From: DAIDJD01 sp035485275
GTDB taxonomy: Bacteria; Oederibacteriota; JAJYGY01; DAIDJD01
Direction: 5' to 3'
NCBI GenBank assembly: GCA_035485275.1
Contig: DATHOE010000012.1
Coordinates: forward strand, 124,001-188,000
Length of the DNA stretch: 64,000 nucleotides
Part shown: positions 53,551 to 62,255 of the stretch, one piece after another
Numbering within the stretch: the first letter of the stretch is position 1
Layout: each line of letters starts with the position of its first letter
Translations under genes and position numbers: made by a program
The notes under the pieces: model-generated
The model's input: only the letters and a program-made list of their open reading frames with translations
Told to the model about the DNA's origin: nothing
Databases searched by the model: none

Positions 53551-54690
53551 ATGATCGAAGGGCTCTACATCCACATCCCCTTCTGCGAACGCCGCTGCCA
53601 CTACTGCGACTTCAACACCTATGAGGGGATGACCCACCTGGCCCCGGACTATGTCCGGGCCGTGGCCAAGGACATGGCCCTCTGCGCGGACTCGGGGATG
53701 CGGGCCCCTGAAGGCGGCCTGCGCTCGGTGTACTTCGGCGGCGGCACGCCCTCCATGCTGGAAGCCGCGGAGCTCCTCCTCCTCCTGAGGGCCGCGCGGG
53801 AGCGCTTCGGCCTGGCCGAGGGCGCCGAGGTCACGGTCGAGGTCAACCCCGGGACCGCGGACCAGGGCAAGCTGGAGAGCCTGCGCCGGGGCGGCTTCAA
53901 CCGCGTCAGCTTCGGGTTCCAGGCCGCCCAGGACTCCCATCTGCGGGCCCTGGGCCGCGTGCACAGCGCCGAGCAAAGCGACCGCGCCTGGGCCGCGGCG
54001 CGCGCGGCGGGTTTCGACAACATGAGCCTGGACCTGATGTTCGCCCTGAGCGGCCAGACCATGGCCCAGTGGGAAGAAAGCCTCGAATGGGGCTTGGCGC
54101 GGCGCCCGGAACATGTCAGTTTTTATGGCTTGACCGTGGAAGCCGGCACGCGTTTTCATGTACTTTACGGCCAGGGGATGCTGCCCTTGCCCGACGAGGA
54201 GCTGCAGGCCGGGATGTACGAGCTGGGCGTCCGGCGCCTGGCGGACGCGGGCCTGGGCCAGTACGAGATCAGCAATTTCGCGGCCCCGGGCAGGGAATCC
54301 GCCCACAACCGGCTGTATTGGCTCAACGCCGACACCCTGGGCGTGGGGGCGGGGGCCTGGTCCTTTGTCGACGGCGAGCGCTCCGGCCGCGTCCGGGCTC
54401 CCAAGGCCTACATCGACGCCGTCGAGGCGGGCCGCCTGCCCCTGGGGCCCGTCGAGCGGCTGTCGGGCAAGGCCGCGCGCTCGGAGGCGGCGCTGCTGCG
54501 CCTGCGCATGAACCAGGGCCTGGACCTGCGGGACTGGCGCGCGGCCCAGGGCGGCGATTTCCTGGGCGAGTTCGGCGGCGCGCTGGCGCCGGCCTTTTCC
54601 GCCGGCTGCCTGGAACAGGACGGTGAAAGCGTTCGGCTGACGGCCAAGGGGCGTCTGCTGTCCAATGAGGTTTTCGTGGCGTTGCTGTAG
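53551..54690 (+). CDS. hemW: Heme chaperone HemW (radical SAM, HemN-like)
   Basis: A 379-residue radical-SAM protein. The iron-sulfur motif C-x3-C-x2-C is FCERRCHYCDF. GGGTPSML, EVNPGTAD, RVSFGFQA and the QYEISNFAAPGRESAHN segment are family hallmarks. It lacks the fourth cysteine pattern of coproporphyrinogen dehydrogenase HemN, so heme delivery is the better assignment. It starts five bases after lepB, continuing the operon. Older databases label this family as oxygen-independent coproporphyrinogen III oxidase. Confidence 0.92.
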   Translation: MIEGLYIHIPFCERRCHYCDFNTYEGMTHLAPDYVRAVAKDMALCADSGMRAPEGGLRSVYFGGGTPSMLEAAELLLLLRAARERFGLAEGAEVTVEVNPGTADQGKLESLRRGGFNRVSFGFQAAQDSHLRALGRVHSAEQSDRAWAAARAAGFDNMSLDLMFALSGQTMAQWEESLEWGLARRPEHVSFYGLTVEAGTRFHVLYGQGMLPLPDEELQAGMYELGVRRLADAGLGQYEISNFAAPGRESAHNRLYWLNADTLGVGAGAWSFVDGERSGRVRAPKAYIDAVEAGRLPLGPVERLSGKAARSEAALLRLRMNQGLDLRDWRAAQGGDFLGEFGGALAPAFSAGCLEQDGESVRLTAKGRLLSNEVFVALL

Positions 54691-54718
54691 CGGGCGCCTT
54701 TCTTACACGGGGGAAAGC

Positions 54719-54991
54719 ATGACCAAAGTGGATCTCATCGACCAGGTGGCGCAAAAGACAGGCCTGCCCAAGCGGGACGTGGAGCGGGTGCTGGAGACCG
54801 CCATCGCCGCCATGCAGCAGGCCCTGACCCACGGGGAAAAGGTGTCCTTGACCGGGCTGGGCGTGTTCACCGTGGCCGAGCGCAAGGCCCGCGTGGCGCG
54901 CAACCCCAAGACCGGGGCGCAGGTCGACGTGCCCGCGCGCAAGGCCGCCAAGTTCAAGCCGGCCAAAGAGCTGAAGGAAATGCTGCTGTAG
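54719..54991 (+). CDS. HU-family DNA-binding protein
   Basis: A 90-residue HU/IHF-type histone-like protein. It begins TKVDLIDQVAQKTGLPKRD; the DNA-binding arm contains RKARVARNPKTGAQVDVPARKAAKFKPAK with the conserved Pro of RNPKTG. It binds and bends DNA as a dimer. GGGGGAAAG precedes the ATG. It follows hemW after 28 bases and lies before grpE; it could have its own weak promoter but I see no clear one. HU and IHF subunits cannot be separated with confidence; HU is more likely. Confidence 0.93.
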   Translation: MTKVDLIDQVAQKTGLPKRDVERVLETAIAAMQQALTHGEKVSLTGLGVFTVAERKARVARNPKTGAQVDVPARKAAKFKPAKELKEMLL

Positions 54992-55016
54992 TGGGTCGCG
55001 AAGAGAGGGAACAGCG

Positions 55017-55580
55017 ATGAGCGAAGGGACATTGGACAAGGAAAACGCCGATCCCGGGTCGGGCCCGGGCTTCGAGCCCTCCTTCCCGGACGCGGAAGCC
55101 CCGCAGTCCAGGGAGCAGGAGCTTGAGCTCGCGCTGGCCGAGGCCCAGGACAAGTACGTGCGCACGCTGGCCGAGACGGAGAACTTCAAGAAGCGCGTGG
55201 CCCGCGAGCGCGTCGAGGAGCGCGCCTTCGCGGCGCAGGAGGTCGTGCAATCCTTCCTGCCCGTGGTGGACAACCTTGAGCGGGCCCTGGCCGCGGCCAA
55301 GGCGGCGGCGGATCCCTCGCCGGACTCGCCCCTGAGCCAGCTGGAGAAGGGCGTGGACCTGGTGCTGCGCCAGTTCGAGGACGCCCTGAAGCGCCAGGGC
55401 GTGGTGGCGGTGGAAGCCCCGCTGGGCAAGGCCTTCGACCCCAACCTGCACCAGCCCCTGGTGCAGGAGCCCGACCCCGCCCACGAGGAGGGGGTCGTGC
55501 TGGAGGTGCTGCAGAAGGGCTGGCGCCTGGGCGACCGCCTTCTGCGTCCCGCCATGGTGAAGGTGGCGGCCCGGACATGA
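55017..55580 (+). CDS. grpE: Nucleotide exchange factor GrpE
   Basis: A 187-residue GrpE that releases ADP from DnaK. The acidic N-terminus is followed by a long coiled coil with [20 protein letters not shown], then the beta domain with FDPNLHQPL and [31 protein letters not shown] precedes the ATG. Its stop overlaps dnaJ (ATGA). No dnaK or hrcA is adjacent, and I see no CIRCE operator upstream. Confidence 0.94.
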   Translation: MSEGTLDKENADPGSGPGFEPSFPDAEAPQSREQELELALAEAQDKYVRTLAETENFKKRVARERVEERAFAAQEVVQSFLPVVDNLERALAAAKAAADPSPDSPLSQLEKGVDLVLRQFEDALKRQGVVAVEAPLGKAFDPNLHQPLVQEPDPAHEEGVVLEVLQKGWRLGDRLLRPAMVKVAART

Positions 55581-56680
55581 GCAAGCGCGACTATTACGAG
55601 GTCCTGGGCGTCGAAAAGGGCGCCTCCGGGGAGGACATCAAGAAAGCCTTCCGCGCCAAGGCCTCGGAATTCCATCCGGATCGGCACCCCCACCTCGACG
55701 AGGCGGCCCGCAAGGGCATGGAGGAGCGCTTCAAGGAGGTCGGGGAGGCCTATTCCGTGCTTTCGGACGCCTCCAAGCGCGAGCGCTACGACCGCTTCGG
55801 GCACGCCGCCGCGGGCGGCGGAGGCGGCTTCGACCCCAACCAGGGCGACCTGGGGGAGGTCTTCGGCGACCTCTTCGAGGGCTTTTTCGGCGGCGGACGC
55901 CGGCGCAGCGGGGCCGACCTGAAGGCCCAGGTGGAGCTGGACTTCGTCGACGCGGTCTTCGGCAAGGAAGTCACCCTGGAGATCCCGGCGCCACGGCGCT
56001 GCGTGGCCTGCAAGGGTAGCGGCGCCAAGGAGGGCTCCCGCGCGGTGCCCTGCAGGCGCTGCGGCGGGGCCGGGCGGGTCCGCGTGAACCAGGGCTTCTT
56101 CAGCGTTGCGGCCACCTGCCCCTCCTGCCACGGCCGCGGACGCACCACGGAGCACCCCTGCCCCAGCTGCAAGGGCGAGGGCCGCACGCGCCAGACGCGC
56201 CGGGTCAAGGTGAGCGTGCCGGCGGGCGTGGAGGACTCCATGCAGATGCGGGTGCGGGGCGAAGGGGAGGGCGGCCACCTGGGCGAGGAGGACGGCGACC
56301 TCTACGTCCAGCTGCGGGTCCGCCCCCACGACTTTTTCGAGCGCGACGGCGACGAGCTGGTCTGCGAGCTTCCGGTCACCTTTTCCCAGGCGGCCTTGGG
56401 CGCGGAGGTCGACCTGCCGCTGCTGGAGGGCGGCACCGTGCGCGTGAAGGTCCCGGCGGGCTCCCAACCCGGGCGCGTGCTCAAGGTGCGGGGCAAGGGC
56501 GTGCCCAACATGCAGAGCGGCGAGCGCGGCGACCTGCGGGCCCACGTCAGCGTGGAGGTCCCGGAGAAGCTGAGCGCGCGGCAGAAGGAATTGCTGGAGG
56601 AGTTCGCCAAGGCCAGCGGGGACGCGGTCCCGCAGCGCAAGAAGGGTTTTGTGGAGAAGGCGCGCCGTTTTTTTGAGTGA
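55577..56680 (+). CDS. dnaJ: Chaperone DnaJ
   Basis: A 367-residue type I DnaJ (Hsp40). The J domain has the HPD triad (residues 33-35). A Gly/Phe-rich linker follows ([18 protein letters not shown]). All four zinc-binding CxxCxGxG repeats are present: [24 protein letters not shown] and CPSCKGEG. The C-terminal substrate domain has RVRGEGEGG and [12 protein letters not shown]. It stimulates the DnaK ATPase. A terminator follows after about 28 bases. DnaK itself must be encoded elsewhere. Confidence 0.96.
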   Translation: MSKRDYYEVLGVEKGASGEDIKKAFRAKASEFHPDRHPHLDEAARKGMEERFKEVGEAYSVLSDASKRERYDRFGHAAAGGGGGFDPNQGDLGEVFGDLFEGFFGGGRRRSGADLKAQVELDFVDAVFGKEVTLEIPAPRRCVACKGSGAKEGSRAVPCRRCGGAGRVRVNQGFFSVAATCPSCHGRGRTTEHPCPSCKGEGRTRQTRRVKVSVPAGVEDSMQMRVRGEGEGGHLGEEDGDLYVQLRVRPHDFFERDGDELVCELPVTFSQAALGAEVDLPLLEGGTVRVKVPAGSQPGRVLKVRGKGVPNMQSGERGDLRAHVSVEVPEKLSARQKELLEEFAKASGDAVPQRKKGFVEKARRFFE

Positions 56681-56707
56681 CGGGTTCGGGTCCTGTTCGT
56701 CCCCTAA

Positions 56708-56740
56708 AGCCCTCTCCAGGCCGCCTGGAGGGGGCTTTTT
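56708..56740 (+). terminator. Intrinsic terminator after dnaJ
   Basis: A 13-bp stem with one G-U pair (arms 56708-56720 and 56724-56736, loop CCG), with the last T of the stem running into TTTTT. The region 56741-56861 holds no gene; I see only a short GTCCGG-type palindrome near 56820. Confidence 0.9.
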
Positions 56741-56861
56741 GCTTTGGAAGCCGAATTTTGGACGGGTAAAAACTGAATGTCACAAGTTTGCATGGACGTG
56801 ATTTTGGAAGCCGGGGAGCCGTCCGGTCCGGACCATTTCAGGGACCCACCGCGCGCCACTT

Positions 56862-56886
56862 AAAAGCCCCCGCCGGCTAGCCGGCG
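56862..56886 (-). terminator. Probable terminator of the minus-strand GT-C pair
   Basis: The 16-base palindrome CGCCGGCTAGCCGGCG (56871-56886) includes the stop codon of the minus-strand gene. Read on the minus strand it is followed by GGGGC and TTTT. Stem and T-run are short, so this is a weak call. Confidence 0.5.
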
Positions 56887-58460
56887 CAGCCGCAGGCTTC
56901 GCCCACCTTCAAAGGACGCAGCAGCCCGCGGTCAGGGGTCCACACCCAGGCCCCGCTGGCCGGCAGTCGCCACAGGGGGGCGCCCGGCGCGCAGGGGGTC
57001 TGGATGATTTCGGTTCCGGTGAAGAGCGTGCGCATGGCCCAGGTCTTGGCCACGGTGGCGGGGTAGCCGGCGCCGGGTGTGAAGAGAGGGGCGGCCTCGG
57101 CCGCGGCCCCCGCCCGGGCGGGGGATTTGAGGAAGGGGGGATTCAATTTCAGAGCCCCGCTGATGTCCCAATACACCGAAAAATCGGGGACCTCGCCCTT
57201 ATGGGGGGGCAAGTCCGCCACCAGCACGTCGCCGGACCTCAGGGCTTCCAATCCCGGCGTCCTGCGCGCATCCGCCAGGATCTCCTGCTGGCGCGCCCAG
57301 GACCAGCGCCAGTCATCCAGGGCCCGGAGCGTCGAGGCCGCGGCCGAAACCAGGAACAGTGCTCCCGCGGCCAGCAGGACCAGGCGCGCCTTCGGCCCGG
57401 CCTGGACCAGGGTATGCGCGCACAGGGCCCAAAGCAGCGCCATCCACAGGCTCGCCCCCAGCGTGGTCCTGGACTGCAGGCCCACCGGCGCCAGGTGGTA
57501 CCCGACGATCGCGTAGAGGCAGCAGGATAGGCAAAGCCCCGCGACGACGAAGCAGAGCTCGACAAGCAGATTCCCCAGGCGCCGCCGGCCCCGGGCTGCC
57601 CACAAGGCCGCCGCCAGCAGCAGCATGAGGGCCGGCATCATGCCGAGGCCCGCAGCGCCGAAGCTGCGCGGCAGGTCCTTGATGGCGCGCAGATTTTGCA
57701 CGGCGAGGCCCGACCAATGGGGATGCAAGACCTTCGGCTGGCTGCCCCAGGCCCCCAGCGCGGCGCAACGGTTGTAGCAGGCGGCGACGCCGTCCGAAAA
57801 CAGGGCGGCCAGGCCGGCGCAGAGGAAGGCCCGCCCGATCGGCGCATCCGGTTTTTCCGGGCGCCGCCGCCAGGCGGTCCAGGCCAAAAGCAGGGCGGGG
57901 CTAAGGACAAATGTTTCGTAGTCCAGGAGGCCCGCCAGCAGGAGCAGGAAGCCCCCGGCCAGGCGTCGAAGCCTCCCCTGGGCTTCCAGGAGCGCACAGG
58001 TGCCGAGGCAGCACAGCGGCAGGGACAGCATGTTGACGCAGGCTCCGGGCCAGGCGGTCGAGCCCAGGAGCCAGGGGAAAGCCAGCCAAGCCAGGGCCGC
58101 GGCGTTGGCCTCCAGATCCGCCTTCCCGCCTTTGGGATCCTTGAACAGGCCTTGGACCAGGAGCCGCAGGCTCAGGGCCGCGGCCAGGGAGGCCAGGGCG
58201 CCGAAAACCTGCCAGGCCCAGGGCCGCGCGCCCAGGGCCCAACACAGAAGACTGAATAGGAGGTCCGCGGTGGGGCGTTCCAATTGGGCGTGCCAGAGGC
58301 AGATCCAGGGAGCGCTGACGGCGTCCCAATCGTCGCAGTACAGGCCCAAGGCCAGGGGGCGCCAGGCGTAGAGCAGGGCCCATAGACCCAGGATAAGGGC
58401 GGTACCATGGCGCGCAAGGCGCGAGGAAACGGCGTCGTTTGGTGGGGGAGCTTCGGCCAT
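56877..58460 (-). CDS. Polytopic GT-C-like membrane protein, function unknown
   Basis: A 527-residue inner membrane protein with about 10-11 hydrophobic helices and a C-terminal soluble stretch of about 120 residues. The first loop carries an acidic pair (GLYCDDWDAV), as in GT-C glycosyltransferases that use polyprenyl-phosphate sugars. No diagnostic family motif beyond this is visible. It is the second gene of a minus-strand pair, starting 16 bases after its partner. It could glycosylate exported lipids, proteins or glycans. A large Cys content in helices (CCLYAIVGYH, CYNRCAALG) is notable. Confidence 0.72.
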   Translation of the reverse strand: MAEAPPPNDAVSSRLARHGTALILGLWALLYAWRPLALGLYCDDWDAVSAPWICLWHAQLERPTADLLFSLLCWALGARPWAWQVFGALASLAAALSLRLLVQGLFKDPKGGKADLEANAAALAWLAFPWLLGSTAWPGACVNMLSLPLCCLGTCALLEAQGRLRRLAGGFLLLLAGLLDYETFVLSPALLLAWTAWRRRPEKPDAPIGRAFLCAGLAALFSDGVAACYNRCAALGAWGSQPKVLHPHWSGLAVQNLRAIKDLPRSFGAAGLGMMPALMLLLAAALWAARGRRRLGNLLVELCFVVAGLCLSCCLYAIVGYHLAPVGLQSRTTLGASLWMALLWALCAHTLVQAGPKARLVLLAAGALFLVSAAASTLRALDDWRWSWARQQEILADARRTPGLEALRSGDVLVADLPPHKGEVPDFSVYWDISGALKLNPPFLKSPARAGAAAEAAPLFTPGAGYPATVAKTWAMRTLFTGTEIIQTPCAPGAPLWRLPASGAWVWTPDRGLLRPLKVGEACGCAG

Positions 58461-58476
58461 GGATCCGCTTACCCCC

Positions 58477-60489
58477 TCAATTCAAAAACCACACCCGATA
58501 CAAAGCGAAGTCGGCCGGCACAGGGGATTGTCCCGGGCCGCCGCTGAAGTAGGTCAGGGTCTCCTTGGAGCCCTTGGCGTCGACCAGGGGAAGCAGCAGT
58601 TCGGAATAGGTTTCGCTGTCGCTGGGCAGGTTGGCCACGGTCCGGCCGGGCTCCGTCCCCTGCCCCAGCACCTCCATGTACCCGTTCCCGGCGAACTCAG
58701 CGCGCAACAGCAGCAGGCGCGTGCCCGCGGGCCAGGCGCGCAGGCTCAGCCCGGCCACCTGGCGGCCGCCTTCGGGCACCACCGGGCCCCCGCGCCAGAG
58801 CCGTTGGCGCGCCAGCAGGGTGCGCCCGGAAAGCGCGCCCCAGTACGCGACGCCCTGGGCTGCCTCGTCCGCGGTGTCGGCGACGTCCAGGTATCCGAGC
58901 ACCTTGTGGCCCACTGGCAGGGCGGCGGGCGCGGCGCGCAGCTTGATGTTGCTCCAGTCCCAGCGGTACAGGCCCATGCCCGAGGACAGGTCGCTCAGGC
59001 GCACCAGCAGGCCGGACTTCAGCCAGGGTCCGAGCTTGAAGTCGTCCCTCCGGTCGTGGAGGGCGGCGATCTCGGGAAGGTGGGGCTCCCTCAGGATGGC
59101 CTTCAGCGTCGCCCCCGGGCCCTGCGGATAGGCCAGCGCCATGGCGTGGTCCGTGATGCCGGGAAGGTCCACGATCTCGCGGCCGGAGTAGTAGGCCAGC
59201 AGGCCGCTGTCGACCACGGCCACGGGGCCCGGCGGCATGTTGCGCAGGGCCAGGGCCGCGTTGGTGTTGGCGATGGCGTAGTTGAAGGCGCCGTCGTAGC
59301 TGCGCTTGAGGTGCCAGGGCCAGGAGGCCAGCCCGAAGACGGTCCACAGGGTGAAGAGGGCCCCGGCCAGGGCCACGCCGGCGCGCCCCTCGCGCCGCAG
59401 GGCGTCAAGCCCGGCCAGCATGCCGAAGAGGAGCAGGGGCGTGGCGCAGGCCAGGTAGCGGTGGTCATGCCAGCCCACCGGCAGGTTCCAGGCCAGCAGC
59501 CCGAGCAGGGCCAGCATGCCGGCGCCCACGGCGAGGGCCAGCGGCCGCCGCGCTTTGGCGCCCTGCGCCAGGGAAAAGAACCCGAAGAGGGCGCCCAGCA
59601 GGGCCAATGGAGGGAACTGCGGGCCGATGGGATTTTGCGAGGCCGCGTCGCCGACCGTTCCCACGGCGTCGGCCCCGCCCCAGAAGCCCATCCAGGCGCC
59701 CTTGATCACGCCCATGGCGTAGCTGGAGGCCTGGGCGGCGTGGTCCAGCAGGCCGATGGAGCCGAACAGGGCGGCGGCCTTGGGCCGCACGCTGTCGGGC
59801 ACGATGCTGCCGCTGACCAGGAGGAGGAGCAGGGTGGGGGCCGCGGCGATGAGCAGCACCAGGCCAAGGCGCCGCGCATGGGGGGCCGCCCAGGCGCAGC
59901 CGAGCAGGGCCACCAGGACCTGGCCTTCGGGCCGCGACAGGGCCAGGGCCGCCAGCACCAGCCAGGGCTTCCACTCCGGGGATTCCTCGCGCGGATCCGC
60001 GCCCAGGGACTCCAGCAGGGCCCAGGTCAGGCCCAGTTGCAGGCCCGTTTCCATGGCGTTGAAGTGGGCCGCCACCCAGGCGCCCTGGCTCAGCAGGAGC
60101 AGGCCGGCCCACCAGTGCGGAAGCTCGCCGAAAAGGCGGCGCGCCAGGCGGTCGGCGCTGACCAGGCCCAGCAGCAATCCGGACAGGCCCAGCAGCCAGG
60201 CGCAGACGGGGCCGCTGAGCCCCAAGCCCATGCCGGCGGTGAGGAGCAGGAAATACAGGGGGGAAGTGACGCCGGTGGACAGGGGCGCGCCCGGGTTGTA
60301 GCGTAACCATTCGCCGTGCAGGGCCTGACGCGCGTATTGGAAATAAATGGCCGCGTCGTCCAGGGGGACCGCCAGCCGGTCCGGGGTGGGGTGGACGCCG
60401 GGGGCGACTCCGGCCGCGTACCAGGTGCCGCCGAATGCCAGGCCCGCGGCCAAGGCTGCGGCGAAGAGTCCCGTGCGGTAGCGGATCAT
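58477..60489 (-). CDS. GT-C-like membrane glycosyltransferase with C-terminal domain
   Basis: A 670-residue protein. About ten membrane helices fill residues 1-390, and a soluble, mostly beta domain of about 270 residues follows. The first periplasmic loop has LDDAAIYFQYARQALHGEW, then RYNPGAPLSTGVTSPLYFLLL, a pattern typical of GT-C proteins with polyprenyl-phosphate donors. The ATG at 60489 gives a normal N-terminal helix; the Shine-Dalgarno is weak. It diverges from rsmE with only 42 bases between starts. Acceptor and donor are unknown. Confidence 0.78.
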   Translation of the reverse strand: MIRYRTGLFAAALAAGLAFGGTWYAAGVAPGVHPTPDRLAVPLDDAAIYFQYARQALHGEWLRYNPGAPLSTGVTSPLYFLLLTAGMGLGLSGPVCAWLLGLSGLLLGLVSADRLARRLFGELPHWWAGLLLLSQGAWVAAHFNAMETGLQLGLTWALLESLGADPREESPEWKPWLVLAALALSRPEGQVLVALLGCAWAAPHARRLGLVLLIAAAPTLLLLLVSGSIVPDSVRPKAAALFGSIGLLDHAAQASSYAMGVIKGAWMGFWGGADAVGTVGDAASQNPIGPQFPPLALLGALFGFFSLAQGAKARRPLALAVGAGMLALLGLLAWNLPVGWHDHRYLACATPLLLFGMLAGLDALRREGRAGVALAGALFTLWTVFGLASWPWHLKRSYDGAFNYAIANTNAALALRNMPPGPVAVVDSGLLAYYSGREIVDLPGITDHAMALAYPQGPGATLKAILREPHLPEIAALHDRRDDFKLGPWLKSGLLVRLSDLSSGMGLYRWDWSNIKLRAAPAALPVGHKVLGYLDVADTADEAAQGVAYWGALSGRTLLARQRLWRGGPVVPEGGRQVAGLSLRAWPAGTRLLLLRAEFAGNGYMEVLGQGTEPGRTVANLPSDSETYSELLLPLVDAKGSKETLTYFSGGPGQSPVPADFALYRVWFLN

Positions 60490-60531
60490 ATCGGCCAAGC
60501 TAACATCCCTTTTCCGGCGAAGCAAGGCGCT

Positions 60532-61281
60532 ATGCACCAGCTGTTCGTCGACACTTTGCCCGCGGAAGGCGGGCTGCTCAGCCTGGAGGGCGACGAGCGC
60601 CACTACCTCGGGCGCGCGCTGCGGGCGCGGCCCGGGGAGCGCTTCCGGCTCGCCGCAGCGGACGGCTCCGCGGCCACGGCCCTGCTGGAATCCTTCAGCG
60701 GCGACGCGGCGCTGCTGCGCGTGGGAGCTTCGGACCCCGACCCGGACCTGGGACTGCGCTTGAGCCTCGACCTCTGCCCGCCGCGCGGGGACGCGCTGGA
60801 CGAGGCCCTGGAGATGGCCGTGCAGCTGGGCCTGGAGCGCCTGCGCCTGGTGCGCAGCGAACGCACCCTGGCCGCCCCGGACCAGGGCGCCTTGCAGCCG
60901 GACAAACTGGTGCGGCGACTGCGCGAGGCCTGCCGGCAATGTCTGCGCGCGCGGTTGCCGGTCCTGGAGCCTTCGCTCCCCTTGGAGGAGGGCCTCAACG
61001 CGGCCCCCGGCCCTTCGGAGCTGAAGCTCGTCATGAGCGAGCGCGGGGGCGAAGCCCTCGCCTCCCTCGCCTTGGGGGCGCATAGCGCCGTGCGCGTGCT
61101 GGTCGGCCCCGAGGGCGGCTTCACCGCGGCGGAGCTGGACCGTGCCCGGGCCGCCGGCTGGCGGGCCATCAGCCTCGGCCCCCACCCGCTGAAGACCGCC
61201 ACCGCGGTCGCCGCGGCCCTGGCTTCCTTGAGGGCGCTCAGCGCCCCGCTTTTGTCCCCGCCCTTGAAGGCCTCCACGTGA
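60532..61281 (+). CDS. rsmE: 16S rRNA m3U1498 methyltransferase
   Basis: A 249-residue SPOUT methyltransferase. The N-terminal PUA-like domain starts HQLFVDTLP and contains RALRARPGE. The SPOUT knot has VGPEGGFTAAEL and ISLGPHPLKTATAVAAAL, where the last segment corresponds to the usual LG-x-R-I-L-R-x-E-T-A; Glu is replaced by Ala, a small variation at the SAM-binding end. It methylates 16S rRNA position 1498 using SAM. The stop overlaps aroE (GTGA). Confidence 0.9.
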   Translation: MHQLFVDTLPAEGGLLSLEGDERHYLGRALRARPGERFRLAAADGSAATALLESFSGDAALLRVGASDPDPDLGLRLSLDLCPPRGDALDEALEMAVQLGLERLRLVRSERTLAAPDQGALQPDKLVRRLREACRQCLRARLPVLEPSLPLEEGLNAAPGPSELKLVMSERGGEALASLALGAHSAVRVLVGPEGGFTAAELDRARAAGWRAISLGPHPLKTATAVAAALASLRALSAPLLSPPLKAST

Positions 61282-62156
61282 AACGGCCCGCCCCCCTCCC
61301 CATCCGCAGCGTCCCCCTGCCCAGCGGCAAGACCCGCTTCGTGGCGATCCTGGGCTGGCCCTTGACCTACACCCTGTCGCCGCGCCTGCACAACGCCGCC
61401 CTGCGCAGGCACGGGCTCGACGCGGTCTACCTGGCCCTGCCCAGCGAGTCGCCGGCCTCTTTCCGTGCGCTTGCCCGCGGCCTGATGCTCAGCCCCGGCT
61501 TCGTGGGGGCCAACATCACCAATCCCCACAAGCTGAGCGCCTGCGCGCTCGGGCTTGAGCTGAGCCCGGCGGCCCGCGCCATCGGCGCCGTCAACACGCT
61601 GGCGCGCGGACCCAAGGGCTCCTGGGTGGGGCACAACACCGACGCGGCCGGTTTCCTCGAGGCCCTGCGGCTGTCCAAAGTGCGCGTGAAGGGCGCCCGC
61701 GTCCTGGTCCTGGGCGCGGGCGGGGCCGCGCGCGCGGCGGTCTGGGCCGGGGCCCAGGCCGGAGCCCGGCGCATCGTGGTGCTGGCGCGGCGGCGCGCGC
61801 AGGCCCGCGCCACGGCCGCCCTGGCCGGAAACTGCGGGCTGAGCGGCGACCTGGTGGAGGGAAGCGCGGCCTTGGCGAGCGTGGGCGCGGACCTGGTGGT
61901 CAACAGCCTGCCCGGCGAGGCCCTCGGCGGCCGCTTCGGCGCCTGCCTGGCGCGCCGTGCGAAAAAAGGGGCCGCAGCCATGGACCTGAGCTACAGCCCT
62001 CCGCGGACGGCCTTTCTCCACGAGGCCGGCCTGCGCGGCTGGCGCGAAATCCCGGGCCTGGACATGCTGGTGGAGCAGGGCCGGGAGGCCTTCGCGCTCT
62101 GGTTCGGGTTCAAACCCGAGCGCCGTCCGTCCGACCTGGGGTTGCGTAAGGTTTAA
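61278..62156 (+). CDS. aroE: Shikimate dehydrogenase
   Basis: A 292-residue NADP-dependent enzyme reducing 3-dehydroshikimate. The substrate site has LSPRLHNAAL and GANITNPHK with the catalytic Lys85; Asp122 is in NTDAAGF. The nucleotide motif is VLGAGGAARAAV. The C-terminus has LDMLVEQGREAFALWFG. The GTG overlaps the rsmE stop. Length and motifs are standard. No other shikimate pathway gene is in the window. Confidence 0.94.
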   Translation: MKRPAPLPIRSVPLPSGKTRFVAILGWPLTYTLSPRLHNAALRRHGLDAVYLALPSESPASFRALARGLMLSPGFVGANITNPHKLSACALGLELSPAARAIGAVNTLARGPKGSWVGHNTDAAGFLEALRLSKVRVKGARVLVLGAGGAARAAVWAGAQAGARRIVVLARRRAQARATAALAGNCGLSGDLVEGSAALASVGADLVVNSLPGEALGGRFGACLARRAKKGAAAMDLSYSPPRTAFLHEAGLRGWREIPGLDMLVEQGREAFALWFGFKPERRPSDLGLRKV

Positions 62157-62174
62157 TGTCAGGCTTTGGCGTCC

Positions 62175-62202
62175 TTGACCAGGCCCTGGCGGCGGGTTAA
62201 GT
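62175..62202 (+). promoter_or_regulatory. Probable promoter for pilT-pilC
   Basis: TTGACC (62175-62180) and TTAAGT (62197-62202) with a 16-base spacer, 53 bases before the pilT ATG. The AT-rich leader then holds AAGGA. The -10 is imperfect. Confidence 0.45.
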
Positions 62203-62255
62203 TAATGCTGCCGTCAAAATCGTTTCTCCAGCAACATTTTTAAGGATTAAGCCGC

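Noticed and set aside
54992..55016. CIRCE heat-shock operator before grpE
   Set aside because: No TTAGCACTC/GAGTGCTAA inverted repeat is present.
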